64,000 nt of DNA from Tulasnella sp. 424 (lineage: Eukaryota > Basidiomycota > Agaricomycetes > Cantharellales > Tulasnellaceae), in contig WSUB01000053.1 of the NCBI GenBank assembly GCA_019633425.1, positions 170,621 through 234,620 of the forward strand, written 5' to 3'. The translations under genes were made by a program, and so were the position numbers. This document shows positions 11,255 through 22,348 of the stretch, in pieces; positions within the stretch are counted from its first letter, which is position 1, and each line of letters starts with the position of its first letter. Under the pieces are notes generated by a model. The model was not told the DNA's origin. It worked only from the letters and a program-made list of their open reading frames with translations, and did not search any database.

Positions 11255-13548
11255 TCAGCATTGGGGTCTGGGAACCCCGCCATTGTGTGGACGCACCCCT
11301 TTCTGATTATGAAGGCGGAGTAATGAAACAACTGCAGAAATGGAGCTTACAACGAGAACAGACACTCTGGGCCTCGGATGTAAGGAAGAATTTGATCTTC
11401 CCTTCTGACGCCCCCCTACAGATATGATAGTATGCGCTCGCCATGTACGGATTACATAAGTGTATTCAAGGATTATGACTAGATAAGGGACCATGGAGTC
11501 ACCCCTCCTAACAGCTCTGGTTTGACCTCCGCGCCGGCTGTTACTAGCGACCGGAGCAGCAAGCTGCGGTGATTAGTCCGGGAGTAGCAAGATCGAAAGT
11601 TGACTTACAGGGAAGGGCAGGATGTGGAGGCGCTGGGAAGTTGGTCGCGGTGGGACGGTTATTGGCGCTGACGCCGAAGGTGGAGGACTATCACCGAGTA
11701 GCGATAGGTCTTGTTGGATTGAGCTGGTAACATATGCGTTAGTTCACGAAGGTTTCATAAGAATGACAACTCACAGCTGGGGCGTAGACTGAGTACGCAT
11801 CGCAGGGGGGATAAGACCGAAAGGCAGAGTTTCTGGCACCTCCTTTCCCGCAAGCTTTCCCTTAATAAGATGCATGGCAATGGCGAAGCCCTCCTGGGTC
11901 AAACGACCATCCTTGTGCAAATCTGTCAAGTCCCTACATGGCCACGATGAACCATTGTCCCACAAGACAGAAAACCAAGACTAACCAGATCTGTGCCAAG
12001 ACTTCCTCAGGAAGACCAGACTGTAGCATGAAAGGGACAGCCACGTCGCCTTCGATATAGCCTCGCCTTTGGGTATCCAAAGTTGCGAAAAAGGAGTCCG
12101 CTGTAGCCTTCTCTTGGGTAGAAATATCCCAATCACCACTGGCATGGGCGTCAATGACAGATGTGGGCGCGGGTGAAGGCACGCTCGGTGTCATAGATAA
12201 TTTCGAAGAAGGTCCAGTGAGTTGAGAGGAATGGAAATTTTGGCCTGTGTGTTGCGCCGACGAGGTCTGGCCGGTGTACCGAGGCTGAAGAGGTTGCCCA
12301 GCGGGCTGACGGGGGACTGGGGAGCCCGGACCTGTCGGAGGACCGCTAGTTTGGTGTGTTCCGGTGGACTTAGTCCCATTAGCCTGTTCGTACAGTCCAG
12401 GAGGTAAGGTGGTTGGGATGACGAAGCCTGGTTGCGACATAGCTAGCTCGATGAAAAACATTCCAATGATGAAGTCCGTCTGATCAAGAACGCCACGGTA
12501 TTGGGTATCAGCGAGATCCCTGGGAGGACGCCGGTCAGACCCGTGAAACGATAGGACGACCAGTTCCGGTTTACCATATGAGGGCCAATGTCTCCATCGG
12601 TAGTTTGGACTTGGAGAAAATCTCCTTGGCCTTGTCGGCTGGTATTGCAAGGTGGATCAGCCTCGCAATTGAGTATCGGGAAGGCAGATAGTCACCGGTC
12701 AGAACTCCATTCTGTGGTCCACGTCCCAGGAACACTCGGGTGTACTTGTTCCGGTCTTCGGTTGAGAGAGGAGGGACTACTCGGGTTGTGGACGCCATAG
12801 GCGTTGAGGGTGTGGGTGTTGTGGGTTCCGGCAGCGGGAGGCCGTGAAGTATTAGGGGTGGACCGACTGCGGGTGGTGTAGCTGCAGTGACTAGGGCAGC
12901 AGCTGCCGGGGCTGGCGTTGGGATGATTCTGATTTAGAATTAGCTAAGGTGTCACTAGCAATGCACAATACGGTAGATTGCTTACGAAGAACTCTCCTCA
13001 AATTCCTGACCGTACTGAGCAAAGATTGCCTGTTGAAGGGAATTCCAATCACCCCGCACTTCGGGATCGAGCGCCATATACCACCTCAAAGCACTTCCTA
13101 CAAAGCACCCAGAGGCGAACTTGGCAGTCCACTGTGCGTCATCGAGCTTTCCGAGGTCCAAAGCTCTCTGTCGGACCCAATCGACGAAATCCTCTGCCTC
13201 TCCACCACTCCGTCCAGCGAACCGTAAGCGGTATCTCAATAGCATCGCACTTCTGAGCAGCTTCCAGCTTCCTTGAGTCCCTTCATCAAGGACATTCCAC
13301 CATAGTAAAGCATCCCCTGCCATGCAGGTTGCGGCGAAATCCGCAATCCACTCATCATTCCGGAATTTTCCTTCGGCACGTGCATACTTGTTCACAGCAG
13401 CAATGAATTGCTCGCATTCCTTGAGATCCCTCCCTCGAAATTCTAGATGATCTGGCTCTATCGAAAGGGTCAACGACTTTGAGTGGGTGGTGGGCAAGGA
13501 GGTTGAAGTTGAATCGCGGGCGAGACTGAACATACCGTTGGTTAACAT
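11255..13548 (-). CDS. DWM unit 5 fused in frame to two EH domains
   Basis: Chimeric gene model. Exons: 13536..13548, 12986..13457, 12696..12928, 12575..12638, 11986..12519, 11775..11933, 11609..11723, 11255..11563; total 1899 bases, 632 residues, no internal stop, introns 45-78 bases, all GT-AG. Residues 1-161 are the DWM double W-module. Exon 3 starts with the family hinge (IIPTPAPAAA) and passes without a break into EDE1/Eps15-like sequence. A first EH domain (about 214-300: LSTEDRNKYTRVF, ADKAKEIFSKSKLP, IWDLADTQ) and a second (about 389-485: RRGYIEGDVAVPFML, QIWDLTDLHKDGRL) follow, with a Gln/Pro linker, then SIQQDLSLLGDSPPPSAS. EH domains bind NPF motifs in endocytic adaptors. Full-length fungal EDE1 proteins also carry a first EH domain, coiled coil and UBA; those are absent. 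The last exon is degenerate DWM exon 3 sequence, partly out of the family frame. Expression is untested. Confidence 0.6.
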
Positions 13549-13844
13549 GAGCGCTTCAGCGGCTTCTTTAAAGCCAAAGAAGTCTCCTTCCTATGTTCTT
13601 TGCAATGAGGGGTATTGGGTAATCGTCGAAATTTGGTCAAGTCTAGCAATCTGTCGAACTCGTCGGAAACGAACCAGAAAACGTTCGCACGCCACGGATT
13701 ACGGGCGTCCGCCAATCATTTTGTTTGCTTGGTTACCTTCCCATCCCCGCCTTCGAAATTCCGACCTCGCACGTGCGGATCCAACCATAGGACTTTTATC
13801 CCTCTCGTCTCCTCTTAGTTGCCAAACCCCGCCCTCTTTAACAA

Positions 13845-15120
13845 ATGGCTCCACCTCGCTCGCCAACCTCAGCGTCACCCAAATCAATTGTTCGTCCGCT
13901 CATGCCGCAAACTCAAACGGCTGTCTCAACCATCCTCAAGCCAAACGCCACCGCAACAAAACTTCCTTCAAACACAAATCGATCGCTTTGGTGTTCTCGA
14001 AACGTAGCACCAGTACGCGTATCTCCGCCGGGACCGCCTCTTCACTCTTGGAGGGCGACCTCGCTCCTTGCTCCTCGACATCCGGCTTGGCGTTGAACGA
14101 GGGCACCAACGATACCGCAAAGGTCACTAGGAGCACGTGGCAGGGGATCTTTGCTAGGGTCGGGGGGCACGAGGCAGTTGAGGTAAGTTGAATCAAATTC
14201 AAATTTGTATACGTCAAGGAGACGAGGTGGATCGGCTTCCGTCGGTCCTACCTTCCATCCCCTTGTCTGAGTCTTTACCTCTACCCTCGGTTTGAAATCG
14301 CTCGACACTCGCTAGTACCAGTTCTCCAGGCTCTTTCTTCACGATGGCGCCCAACGCAGCTCATGGCGGACCTTTTCACGTTGCACGAGTACGCGCATTT
14401 CTTCTCAGGGCGCATCCTCGGCTCTCCCAAAGGCACCACGCCAGAAGGCCCACCAAATCTTCCACCACTCACCATCGCCTGGGTTGGAGACAGCTCGAAA
14501 GACCTTCACGACATGCTCGTCACCTCCCTGCGGCTGAAACACAAGCTCCGAGTTGGGACACCTTCGAACCCCAAGAAACATGCTCCCGCTGCAGTCTAGA
14601 ATAAGATCAAGGAAGTCAACTGGGAGAAGGGCATCTTTTGGACGGACGATTCCAGAGAAGCTGTCAAGGTTGCGAACGTCGTGGTCACCGACACGTGGTA
14701 CGCGGGCAAGAGGAAATGGGGATCTCAATCCGCGTCTCTCCCCCGAGGCTTATGGGTCGGAAATGTTATAGGGTCACCATGGGTCAAGAACATGAAAGGT
14801 TTCAACGACTAGAAAATTCAATGGCTTCCAAGTCACTGAGAGGCTGTGCGAGGGAGGCGGAGCGAACCCGATTGGAAGTTCCTCGACTGGTTACCTCGAA
14901 AGGAGCACAAGGTCGACGAAGAGGTAGTTCAAGTACATCAAATTTCTCCTTCGCATCAATTAACCCTCATCCGTACATCGAGGTCTTCCGCGGCCCTCGA
15001 TCTCTCGTGTTCCTGGCAGCTGAGAACAGGAAGTGGATGATCATAGCATTGTTCGAGTACGTTACTTGCCATGCCTGTTCCGCTTCCTAAAAGGAGGTTC
15101 GCCAACTATCATCTTTTGTT
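13845..15120 (+). pseudogene. Ornithine carbamoyltransferase pseudogene, copy 4
   Basis: OTC copy starting near an ATG-GCT-CCA-CCT at 13845, the start shared by other copies, here missing the following codons for LMTLA. Remaining motifs: SIALVFSKRSTSTRISAGTASSLL (STRTR changed to STSTR, about 13978), a damaged HPTQ region, DLFTLHEYAHFFSG and LTIAWVGDSSKDLHDMLVTSL (14363-14530), DTW at about 14690, WLPRKEHKVDEEV (HCLP changed to DWLP) near 14890. The final QLFGQWKL exon is degraded. Two catalytic motifs are altered and the frame is broken, so it cannot be active. Confidence 0.85.
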
Positions 15121-15518
15121 GGCAGTAATTTTTTTCGCCGTGAAGAATTTTCGTAGCTGATATAAAAGAATTCGATACGGGCCACCTCAGCCGTACCATC
15201 TTAGGCAGGGAAACGAGTTTCCCTGAGTAGGCGCATGGTTCGCCGTGCTTGTAGATCTATATAGGAAGCTCTTAGGTAACCTCAAGACTGTATGCGAAGA
15301 CCCGAAAGTTCCTGAGGTCAACGCCTACCACCGAGTTCAGAGAGTGCGCGATCGCCCGCGTCCCGCGTCCCATATTCCATAACGTGAACTAACTGTGGCG
15401 TCTCGCTTCCAAATATGAAATACTAACTCTTGCGCACCATGATTGGAGTTTGCAGAATATATCACATAGGGCGATGGGAAGCAGCCGTTTTTCCTTTATG
15501 AGTGACGGATGTGTCACG

Positions 15519-16974
15519 TTAAATCGGCTCGAAGAGCAGTTCCTGCAAAATAATACAATAATAGCTGGTAAGCTGCAGCTCAACCGGTAGTAGTCGTTAA
15601 TCTTTTACCGAATCCAACTCGGTGGGGAACTTCTTCTTCAGTCTGAACCACAACCAACGATTACCTCCCCTGTCCGAAAAAATCCTCAAGCGATCCGCTA
15701 GAAGTGCGGCAATGTCAGAGTAAGGTAGTAGTTCCATTCCGTCTGTAATAGGATATAAATACCGAATACATTGCCTAAAGCCGAGATTAATATTCGATGA
15801 TCCTCTGACTGAGCGACATTCCAAGTTTTCACCAAGGTTGGTCCGTCGAAGGGCGAACCAAGGGTTGCGGCCCCCGAAGTTGACTTGACACCACAGATGA
15901 CCAAGTGACTAAATAAATACGCAACCGATTGAGCTCAAGAACCCGGAGTGGTTACAGCCCACTAACTTATCGTCCTCAGTGCAGTCTGCAGAACACCACT
16001 TCAACCCAAGGACATCAAAGCCCGGAACCTGATTCTGAAACAGATGAAATAAGGTGGGACGCTAGAAAAAGTACCCAAACGGCGCTTACATCGGGAATGA
16101 GCAGGTTCTGCGGTCCGTCTGATGCACGGAGGGATTCGCACTCGACCTCTAACGCGTCAGTAACGGATGTGGTAGTATGTAGCCGACCTTGATGATATGA
16201 GCCGAGGCCAAGTACTTTGGATAGGTAATACGTCTCGGAGTCGCCTTCCCTAAAAACTTTAATTCGGCCTCTATGTCGGCCGTTACTAGCGACCGGGGTA
16301 ATAGCTGCGGGGGCCGGCATTGGGACGATTCTAATTCAGAGGTTGCTCAGATTCCCGTTTCATCAAAAATACATAATATGAAAGAAATCCTTACGTGGAG
16401 CCTTCTTCAAATTCCTGACTGTACTGGACAAAAATTGCCCGCTGCAGCGCAACCCAATCATGCCGGACGCCAGACTCGAGCGAGATATACCATCTCAAAG
16501 CGCTTCCTACAAAGCACCCCGAGGCGAACTTAGCAGTCCAATGTACGTCATCGAGCTTTCCGAGGTCTAGAGCTCTCTGTCGAACCCAATCAACAAAATC
16601 CTCTGCTTCTGCACCACTCCTTCCAGCGAACCGTAATCGGTATCTCAGTAACATTGCACTTCTGAGCAACTTCCAGCTTCCCTGAGTCTCCTCATCAAGG
16701 GCACTCCACCATAGGAGGGCATCCTCTGCCATGCAGGTTGCGACCAAGTCCGCAATCCACTGATCATCCCGTAATTTACCCTCGGCACGTGCATACTTGT
16801 TTACAGCAGTGATGAATCGCCGGCATTCCTTGAGGTCCTTCCCTAGAAATTCTAGATGGTCTGGCTCTATGAAATGGTACGTCAACGGCTTGGGTAGTTT
16901 GAGTAGTGAGGGGACGGGTCATGGTGGTCGAAGTTGAATGGGCGAGTGGTATCGAACATACCGTTGACTGACAT
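15519..16974 (-). CDS. DWM unit 6, type A, intact
   Basis: Exons (minus): 16962..16974, 16395..16866, 16090..16330, 15967..16034, 15763..15908, 15609..15697, 15519..15542; 1053 bases, 350 residues, open throughout. The first exon reads MSVN plus one base, then EPDHLEFLGKD. Both W-modules are complete; the exon 3 hinge is shorter (MPAPAAITPV) and is followed by GRHRGRIKVFREG, YYLSKVLGL and LLIPD. Exon 5 has LVICGVKS...KTWNVAQ, exon 6 GGNRWLWFRLKKK, exon 7 ELLFEPI-stop. The exon 5 donor is GTATTT and the exon 6 donor GTAAAA, both acceptable. Function unknown. Confidence 0.75.
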
Positions 16975-17937
16975 GAGCGCTTCAATCCCTGAAAGCCGAC
17001 AAGTGCGCTTGGTCCGGTCGTTTCGATGATGGTTATTGGGTACTCGTCGAAATTAGGTCGAGTCCAGCAATCGGTCGAGATCGTCAAAAAGCGAACTAAA
17101 CACGTTCGCACGCCGCAATCTGGCTTTCATTAAAGGTTCTTTTTCGCTGCCCGGATCTTAACCGTATGAGCTCTTGGCAGGGGTGTTGGGAGAGAGGGAA
17201 CACAACGTTTGAAGGGTGCTGTGTCCAGCATACCTGCATGATACCGGAATGGATGTGGGGATACGGACCGTTGGCGCGAATAGCTGGGCCTGTTGTGGTC
17301 TCGAGCTCACTGGAGAGCGACTACATCAAGGACCCCTGTGAGGTCTGACGGAGGTTGGATCCGGGTAGGACGGACCATAAAAGGAAATCTAAGGGTCTGA
17401 CTAACCATATAGAGTAATTTAAGGGTCTAAAAGTAGGACGAAGGTGGTGGTTTTGGTGGGTTTTAGGATCCAACCTCTACGAGGGGATTCAGGGGTCCTC
17501 TACATCTGTGACCATGCATAATTGGTTAGCCTACGTGGTATGAACTCGAACCCTGGAGGTGGATCCCTGGGCCAGCAGCTTGTTGGGCGGCTCACGACCG
17601 CGAGGTGAAAAGTGTTTGTGTCATCGGACAGGTTATCGCTTCGGGCCGGGGAACCCAACAGCGGGCACGGGATATGATCAATAACCGCTGTTTAATCGGA
17701 GACGACGGATGTTCTTTCTGCCAGCGTTCAAGCTTGAAGAAGGTCAAAAGGAGTGTTGCACGTTGAGAGCATCTACCATGACATCATTGTTTACTTTCCC
17801 GTCCGAGTCCGCCTTCGAAAGAACGTGCCCCAAGTACAAGAGTGGAGTTTTACTGTCCGTTTTCATTATCCTTCTAGTCCTCTCTCGATTGGCCGTTCAT
17901 TTATATAAAATACCTTCGCTTATCTCGTGAGGCCGAT
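16975..17937. repeat. Spacer repeat, right copy (carries MITE)
   Basis: Gene-free stretch between DWM unit 6 and OTC copy 5. From about 17120 to 17860 it is the second copy of the spacer at about 7165-7740, interrupted by the MITE at 17329..17499. No coding sequence recognised. Confidence 0.65.
17329..17499. mobile_element. hAT-like MITE, 171 bp
   Basis: Non-autonomous DNA transposon insertion. The ends form a 34-base imperfect terminal inverted repeat (17329..17362 and 17466..17499): the outer 10 bases AGGACCCCTG and the inner 12 bases GAGGTTGGATCC match exactly. It is flanked by CTACATCA (17321..17328) and CTACATCT (17500..17507), an almost perfect 8-bp target duplication typical of hAT elements. 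The duplicate spacer at 7371..7378 shows the empty site CTACATCA once. No coding capacity. Confidence 0.85.
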
Positions 17938-18439
17938 GGCCGACCTCAGCGTTGCCCAAATCAACCGCTCATTGGCTCATGTCACATAAAATGCGCTGTC
18001 TCATTCTCAAGCCGAACGCCACCATGACAAAACTTCCTTTGACCTCGCTTCAACACAAGTCAATTGCATTGCTGTTCTCGAAGCGCAGTACCCGGACTCG
18101 TTTCTCTGCTGAGACCGCCTCTCCACTCTTGTTCAGGATAGAGGACATCCAGCTTGGCGTGAGCGTAAGCGCCAGTAACACTACCAAGGATATTAGCAGC
18201 ATGTGCCAAGGAATATTTTTGGGAGTCGGAGAGCACGAAAATTTGAGGTAAGTTTGATGAAATTATTGATCATACGTAAAGGAAAGGAGGGCGGATCGCC
18301 TTTCGTTTATCTTGCCGTCCTTACGCTTCCCTGACTCGTCGCCTCCAGCCTCATTACGGACTCGCTCAACACTCAGCAGTACCAGTTCTCCACGCTCTAT
18401 TCTCACTATAGCACCCAACGCAACTCATGGCAGACCTTC
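17938..18439 (+). pseudogene. OTC pseudogene, copy 5, part left of copia
   Basis: 5' part of an OTC copy split by the copia insertion. It has a long OTC-like open stretch: [31 protein letters not shown] (STRTR loop intact, about 18058), [29 protein letters not shown] up to about 18248, an intron, then the damaged HPTQ region just before the break. Bases after SPLL are missing compared with other copies. The last five bases, CCTTC at 18435..18439, are the target site duplicated by the element. The rest of the gene is at 24701..25446. Confidence 0.85.
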
Positions 18440-18584
18440 TGTTAAAAGCGGAATAGAGGGTAGAGGCACACTCGTAGCGATGATGAAGATCGTTAAGATT
18501 CAAATCGTTACTTTTACTGTACAGAGTATATATACTACTACAGGCAAAGAGACACAAACAAATGTTCGAATGCTTATTCTAACA
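18440..18584 (-). repeat. 3' LTR of the copia element
   Basis: 145 bp, TGTTA...TAACA, identical to 24551..24695 except at two positions. On the coding strand it directly follows the polypurine tract. Confidence 0.95.
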
Positions 18585-18600
18585 CACCCCCTCAATCGAA
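18585..18600 (-). other. Polypurine tract of the copia element
   Basis: Read on the minus strand, GATTGAGGGGGTG abuts the 3' LTR. It is the expected primer site for plus-strand DNA synthesis. Confidence 0.8.
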
Positions 18601-18607
18601 GATATGT

Positions 18608-21600
18608 TCATAGTATTCCTAAATTTGCTCTGTGAGTTTCAACCCATAGTCGTGCGAGCGGTTTGGTAAGAATGTCGGCGGTCATCTGTTCGGTAGGAAG
18701 GAAATGGACTGAAATATTTTTGCGCTTGACTTCTTGTCTAATCCAATGGTATCTAATGTCGACATGTTTCATGCGACCATGGTGCTCAGGATTCTTGACT
18801 ACTGCTAGGGCTGATTTGTTATCCATGTACAGTGGTGAGGCAGAGTCAATCTTGAATCCAAGTTCTTTTAGGAGTTCACGCATCCATATGACTTCTACCC
18901 CTGCCGTTGCTGCTGCTATGTATTCTGCTTCTGTTGACGAGAATGATACTGATGCTTGCTTTTTGCTCGACCAACTGATGGCTCCGGTTCCCATCTTGAG
19001 GAAGTATCCCGTGGTAGACCTTCGTGTATCCAAACATCCTGCATGGTCTGCGTTGCTATAGGCTCTAAAGATTTCTGTTGATAAGGTATCTTTTCCGTTG
19101 GCAGATGGTTGATACGTGAGTTTGAGATCTTTGGTTTCTTGGAGGTAGCGAAGTAGGTGTTTAACAGCTTTCCAGTGTGCTTCTCCTGGGCAAGAGTTGA
19201 ACTGAGCTAGTTTTGCTACTGTATATGCGATGTCCGGTCGGGTTGCCACTGCGAGATACATTAGGGCTCCCACTGCATTGATGTATGGGACTTTGGTCAT
19301 ATACTCCTTTTCTTCGTCAGACTTGGGACTCTGTTCCTTTGACAGTTGTGCTCCCGGATCCATTGGAGTAGTGACTCCTGAGCAGTCGGTCATACCAAAT
19401 CGATTGAGCATGTCAATGATATATTGGGTTTGGGATAATTGGAGGCGGCGTTGAGATTTGTCGTATTCGACTTTGATGCCCAAAAGATACGATGTGGGGC
19501 CTAGGTCTCTGACTTTGAAGTGTTTTGCCAATTCCTCTTTCACCCAGTTTGTCTTCTCAGTTGATTTGGATGTTATTGTTACATCATCGACGAATACTGG
19601 GAGGATGACGCGGACATCTTTGAGCATCCATACGTATACACTGGGGTCGGCGTTGATTTGTTTGAATCCAATCTGCTCTAGTGTTTCTCCTAGTTTCTGG
19701 TACCAGAGATGTCCGGCTTGTTTGAGTCTGTAAAGTCCTTTCTTGAGTTTGCACACCCATCGTTCGCTGTTCGGCCCCTTTTCGGTGAATCCTTCAGGTT
19801 GGTTCATGTAAACCTCGTATTCTTCTTCTAATTCTCCGTTGAGGTAGGCATTTGAGATATCGAGGGATTCGATGTGTTCTCCGTTTAGTGCAGCTTGTGC
19901 TAGAATAGCTCTGAGGGCTGCGAGTCTGGCAGTTGGTGCGAACACTTGATCAAAATCGATTCCTGGTGCTTGTGCGTAGCCTTTTGCGACCAGTCTTGCC
20001 TTGTATCGATCGATTGTACCGTCTGACTTTCTCTTGATTAGGAATACCCATCTGGATCCTATTGGTTTTCGTCCTTCAGGGAGTTCAACTAGTTCCCAAG
20101 TGCCGTTTCTCCTGAGTGCTTCTACCTCCGTTTCTGCGGCTTCGAGCCATTTGTCTGCGTCTGACCTAGACATTGCTTCCGTCCAGTTTCTTGGTGAGTC
20201 TTCTGGTCTGACTGCTGCGCTGTTTGCTCGTTCGATGGCTATCTCCATACCGATTTGCTGTGCTGTGAACCATGGGACGAATGCATCGCTAAGGCCATAG
20301 ACAAATTTGAGAGAGTCGACAATGGGAGTGGTTTTCAATGCTATGTCTAGATCTGCCTCTTCTTCTGTCTGTAAGAGTGTATCGACTGCATTTTCCTCTT
20401 CTGCACTTGTGGGTTCCTCTTCATCGCTGGAGGGAAGAGTCGGTAGGTTTGGGAAAGTTCCGGGTAGTGGGCGTTCGTTATTATCCTGTGCACCCCCTCG
20501 ATCCACTACTTGGAGAGTTTCTCGTCTCGGCGCTGGTTGAGTCCCTCTCTGCACCCCCTCCTTGTAGTCACTGTGTATTGCTGTAGCTCTAATTGGTCTC
20601 GCACTTGCTGGTGGTGGTGCTGTGAAGCTCGCTTTGGTCCCCTTTTTCTTGACTGCTGCTGAGAAGTCCATCGTAGACGCTACCTTTCTGTCTCGTGGGC
20701 TTTCTTGTGGCGCAGTGGATGGCGATGGTCTGAAGGGAGACTGTTGGGGAAAGGGGACAGGTGCTGATGAGGGCGCTAGTCTTGCCGGTGTGGCAGGTGA
20801 GAACGGAGCAGTTGAAGGTGGTGGAGTCTGTGACGGAGTCCGTTCCCTTGGAGGAGGAGTTGGACTCGGAGCTGGAGGCGCAGGTGGAAGTGGAGTAGGG
20901 AGTGATAATACTGGGGAAGCCGGAGGTGGAGGCGGAGGCAGAGAAGGTGTTGGTGTTGGCGATGTCTCTTCGTCGTCTAATTTATTGTCGATCCAAAATG
21001 TAACGAGTTCTGATTTCTCGGGTGTTACTATGTTTCCTTTTGTGGACAACCCTGGGAACGAAGTTTCGTCGAATATGGCATCTCGCGATACTCCGGTTTT
21101 CTTGGTTACTGGATCGTAGAATTTCCATCCTTTCATTCCTTCGTGGAAGCCGATGAAGATGCAAGGTCGCGTATGCGATTCCAGATTTTTCCGGTCCTTT
21201 TTGAGCACGTTTACAAACATTCTGCACCTGAAGGTTCGGAACATAGTTAGATCTGGTTTGACACCGTTCCAAACTTCGTATGATGTGGTATCAGATAGGG
21301 CTGAGGATGGCGTTACATCTAAAATCTTTGCAAGGTACACTACTGCAAATGCCCAGAAGTTCTGTGGGAGGTTCGCTTGGTTTAGCATTGCCACGATGCC
21401 TTCTGCTAGTGTCCTGTTGAGTCGTTCCGCTACTCCGTTTTGTGACGGTGTCGCCCTGACTGTTTGTTCTCGAATGATGCCTTCTTCTTCGAAGAATCTC
21501 TGGAGCTTCTTGCTCATATATTCGCCTCCTTTGTCGTCTCTGACCATCTTTACTTTCTTTCCAGTCTGTCTTTGTATCTTTTTGATATAGTTTTCAATGA

Positions 21601-22291
21601 TTTCGGCCGAGTCACTTTTTCTGGTCATAGGAACAACCTCTTTCTTTCTGCTCGCGTCATCCACTAGTGTTATCCAGTACTCAGCAGCTGATGTTGCTCG
21701 TTTTAGAGGACCATGTACGTCGGTATGGATTCGGACAAGGATCTCGGTGGCTCTATTCTCAGAGAGTTTGGGGAAGGGATCTCGGTGTTGTTTGCCGGCT
21801 ATGCAATGTTCGCAGATATCTTTTATCTCTGTTCCCCCTTCAACTGATATGCCTTTCACAAGATCTCGTTTGAGCATTTGTTCCAGTCGTGCTTTTCCGA
21901 TGTGACCGAGACGTTGGTGCAGTAGGTCTTTGCTGACTGATGTGAGGAATGCTTGTGCTTCTATTGCATCGACTGTTTGGCCGTCTAGCATCACGACTTT
22001 TCCTTTTATCGATCCAGTTAGGATGACTTCTCCCTTGTCTTTGAATACCAGTTCTGAGTTCTCGATCTCGACACGTAGTTTTGATTCAACAACGGCGGCG
22101 ACAATTGAGAATAGATTGTTCTGGAGCTCAGGGACATACAAGACATTGCTAAACATAATGGAACACATATTTCGTGTAGGGGTGAATACCACGTCTCCTT
22201 TACCGGTTGCAAAGACAACGTTGTGGTTGGCTAAGCGAATGGGTATACGGCAAGGTTTCATGTTTCTGATCCATTCTTTGTGAGGAGTCAT
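18608..22291 (-). CDS. Copia pol polyprotein
   Basis: 1,227 codons counted from the first ATG, but the coding frame starts upstream, directly after the gag stop: the protease signature WNADSGATSHM spans the ATG (Asp codon at 22310..22312). Order: protease, GAG-pre-integrase zinc finger (HQRLGH, residues 125-130; CEHC, 160-163), integrase core with D191, D253 and E289 (exact 35-residue spacing), a Pro-rich linker (about 444-530), reverse transcriptase (about 730-975; LDISNAYLNG at 810-819; FVDD at 900-903 in place of the usual YVDD), RNase H (about 1070-1190; SSTEAEYIA, MDNKSAL, HVDIRYHWIRQ, ILTKPL). No frameshift or internal stop. Pol is in the same frame as gag, so translation would need readthrough of one TGA or loss of that stop. 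Confidence 0.93.
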   Translation of the reverse strand: MTPHKEWIRNMKPCRIPIRLANHNVVFATGKGDVVFTPTRNMCSIMFSNVLYVPELQNNLFSIVAAVVESKLRVEIENSELVFKDKGEVILTGSIKGKVVMLDGQTVDAIEAQAFLTSVSKDLLHQRLGHIGKARLEQMLKRDLVKGISVEGGTEIKDICEHCIAGKQHRDPFPKLSENRATEILVRIHTDVHGPLKRATSAAEYWITLVDDASRKKEVVPMTRKSDSAEIIENYIKKIQRQTGKKVKMVRDDKGGEYMSKKLQRFFEEEGIIREQTVRATPSQNGVAERLNRTLAEGIVAMLNQANLPQNFWAFAVVYLAKILDVTPSSALSDTTSYEVWNGVKPDLTMFRTFRCRMFVNVLKKDRKNLESHTRPCIFIGFHEGMKGWKFYDPVTKKTGVSRDAIFDETSFPGLSTKGNIVTPEKSELVTFWIDNKLDDEETSPTPTPSLPPPPPPASPVLSLPTPLPPAPPAPSPTPPPRERTPSQTPPPSTAPFSPATPARLAPSSAPVPFPQQSPFRPSPSTAPQESPRDRKVASTMDFSAAVKKKGTKASFTAPPPASARPIRATAIHSDYKEGVQRGTQPAPRRETLQVVDRGGAQDNNERPLPGTFPNLPTLPSSDEEEPTSAEEENAVDTLLQTEEEADLDIALKTTPIVDSLKFVYGLSDAFVPWFTAQQIGMEIAIERANSAAVRPEDSPRNWTEAMSRSDADKWLEAAETEVEALRRNGTWELVELPEGRKPIGSRWVFLIKRKSDGTIDRYKARLVAKGYAQAPGIDFDQVFAPTARLAALRAILAQAALNGEHIESLDISNAYLNGELEEEYEVYMNQPEGFTEKGPNSERWVCKLKKGLYRLKQAGHLWYQKLGETLEQIGFKQINADPSVYVWMLKDVRVILPVFVDDVTITSKSTEKTNWVKEELAKHFKVRDLGPTSYLLGIKVEYDKSQRRLQLSQTQYIIDMLNRFGMTDCSGVTTPMDPGAQLSKEQSPKSDEEKEYMTKVPYINAVGALMYLAVATRPDIAYTVAKLAQFNSCPGEAHWKAVKHLLRYLQETKDLKLTYQPSANGKDTLSTEIFRAYSNADHAGCLDTRRSTTGYFLKMGTGAISWSSKKQASVSFSSTEAEYIAAATAGVEVIWMRELLKELGFKIDSASPLYMDNKSALAVVKNPEHHGRMKHVDIRYHWIRQEVKRKNISVHFLPTEQMTADILTKPLARLWVETHRANLGIL

Positions 22292-22348
22292 ATGCGACGT
22301 AGCCCCTGAATCCGCATTCCAGAATGTGTTAGCGCTCTCGTTTGGCGA

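Noticed and set aside
11600..12800. A complete EDE1/Eps15 gene
   Set aside because: Only two EH domains and linkers are present; first EH, coiled coil and UBA are missing, and the start lies in frame with DWM exon 3, so it is a captured fragment.
20622..21119. Long plus-strand open frames antisense to copia pol (for example the Gly-rich one)
   Set aside because: They mirror the proline-rich linker and other pol codons and have no independent start context or homology.
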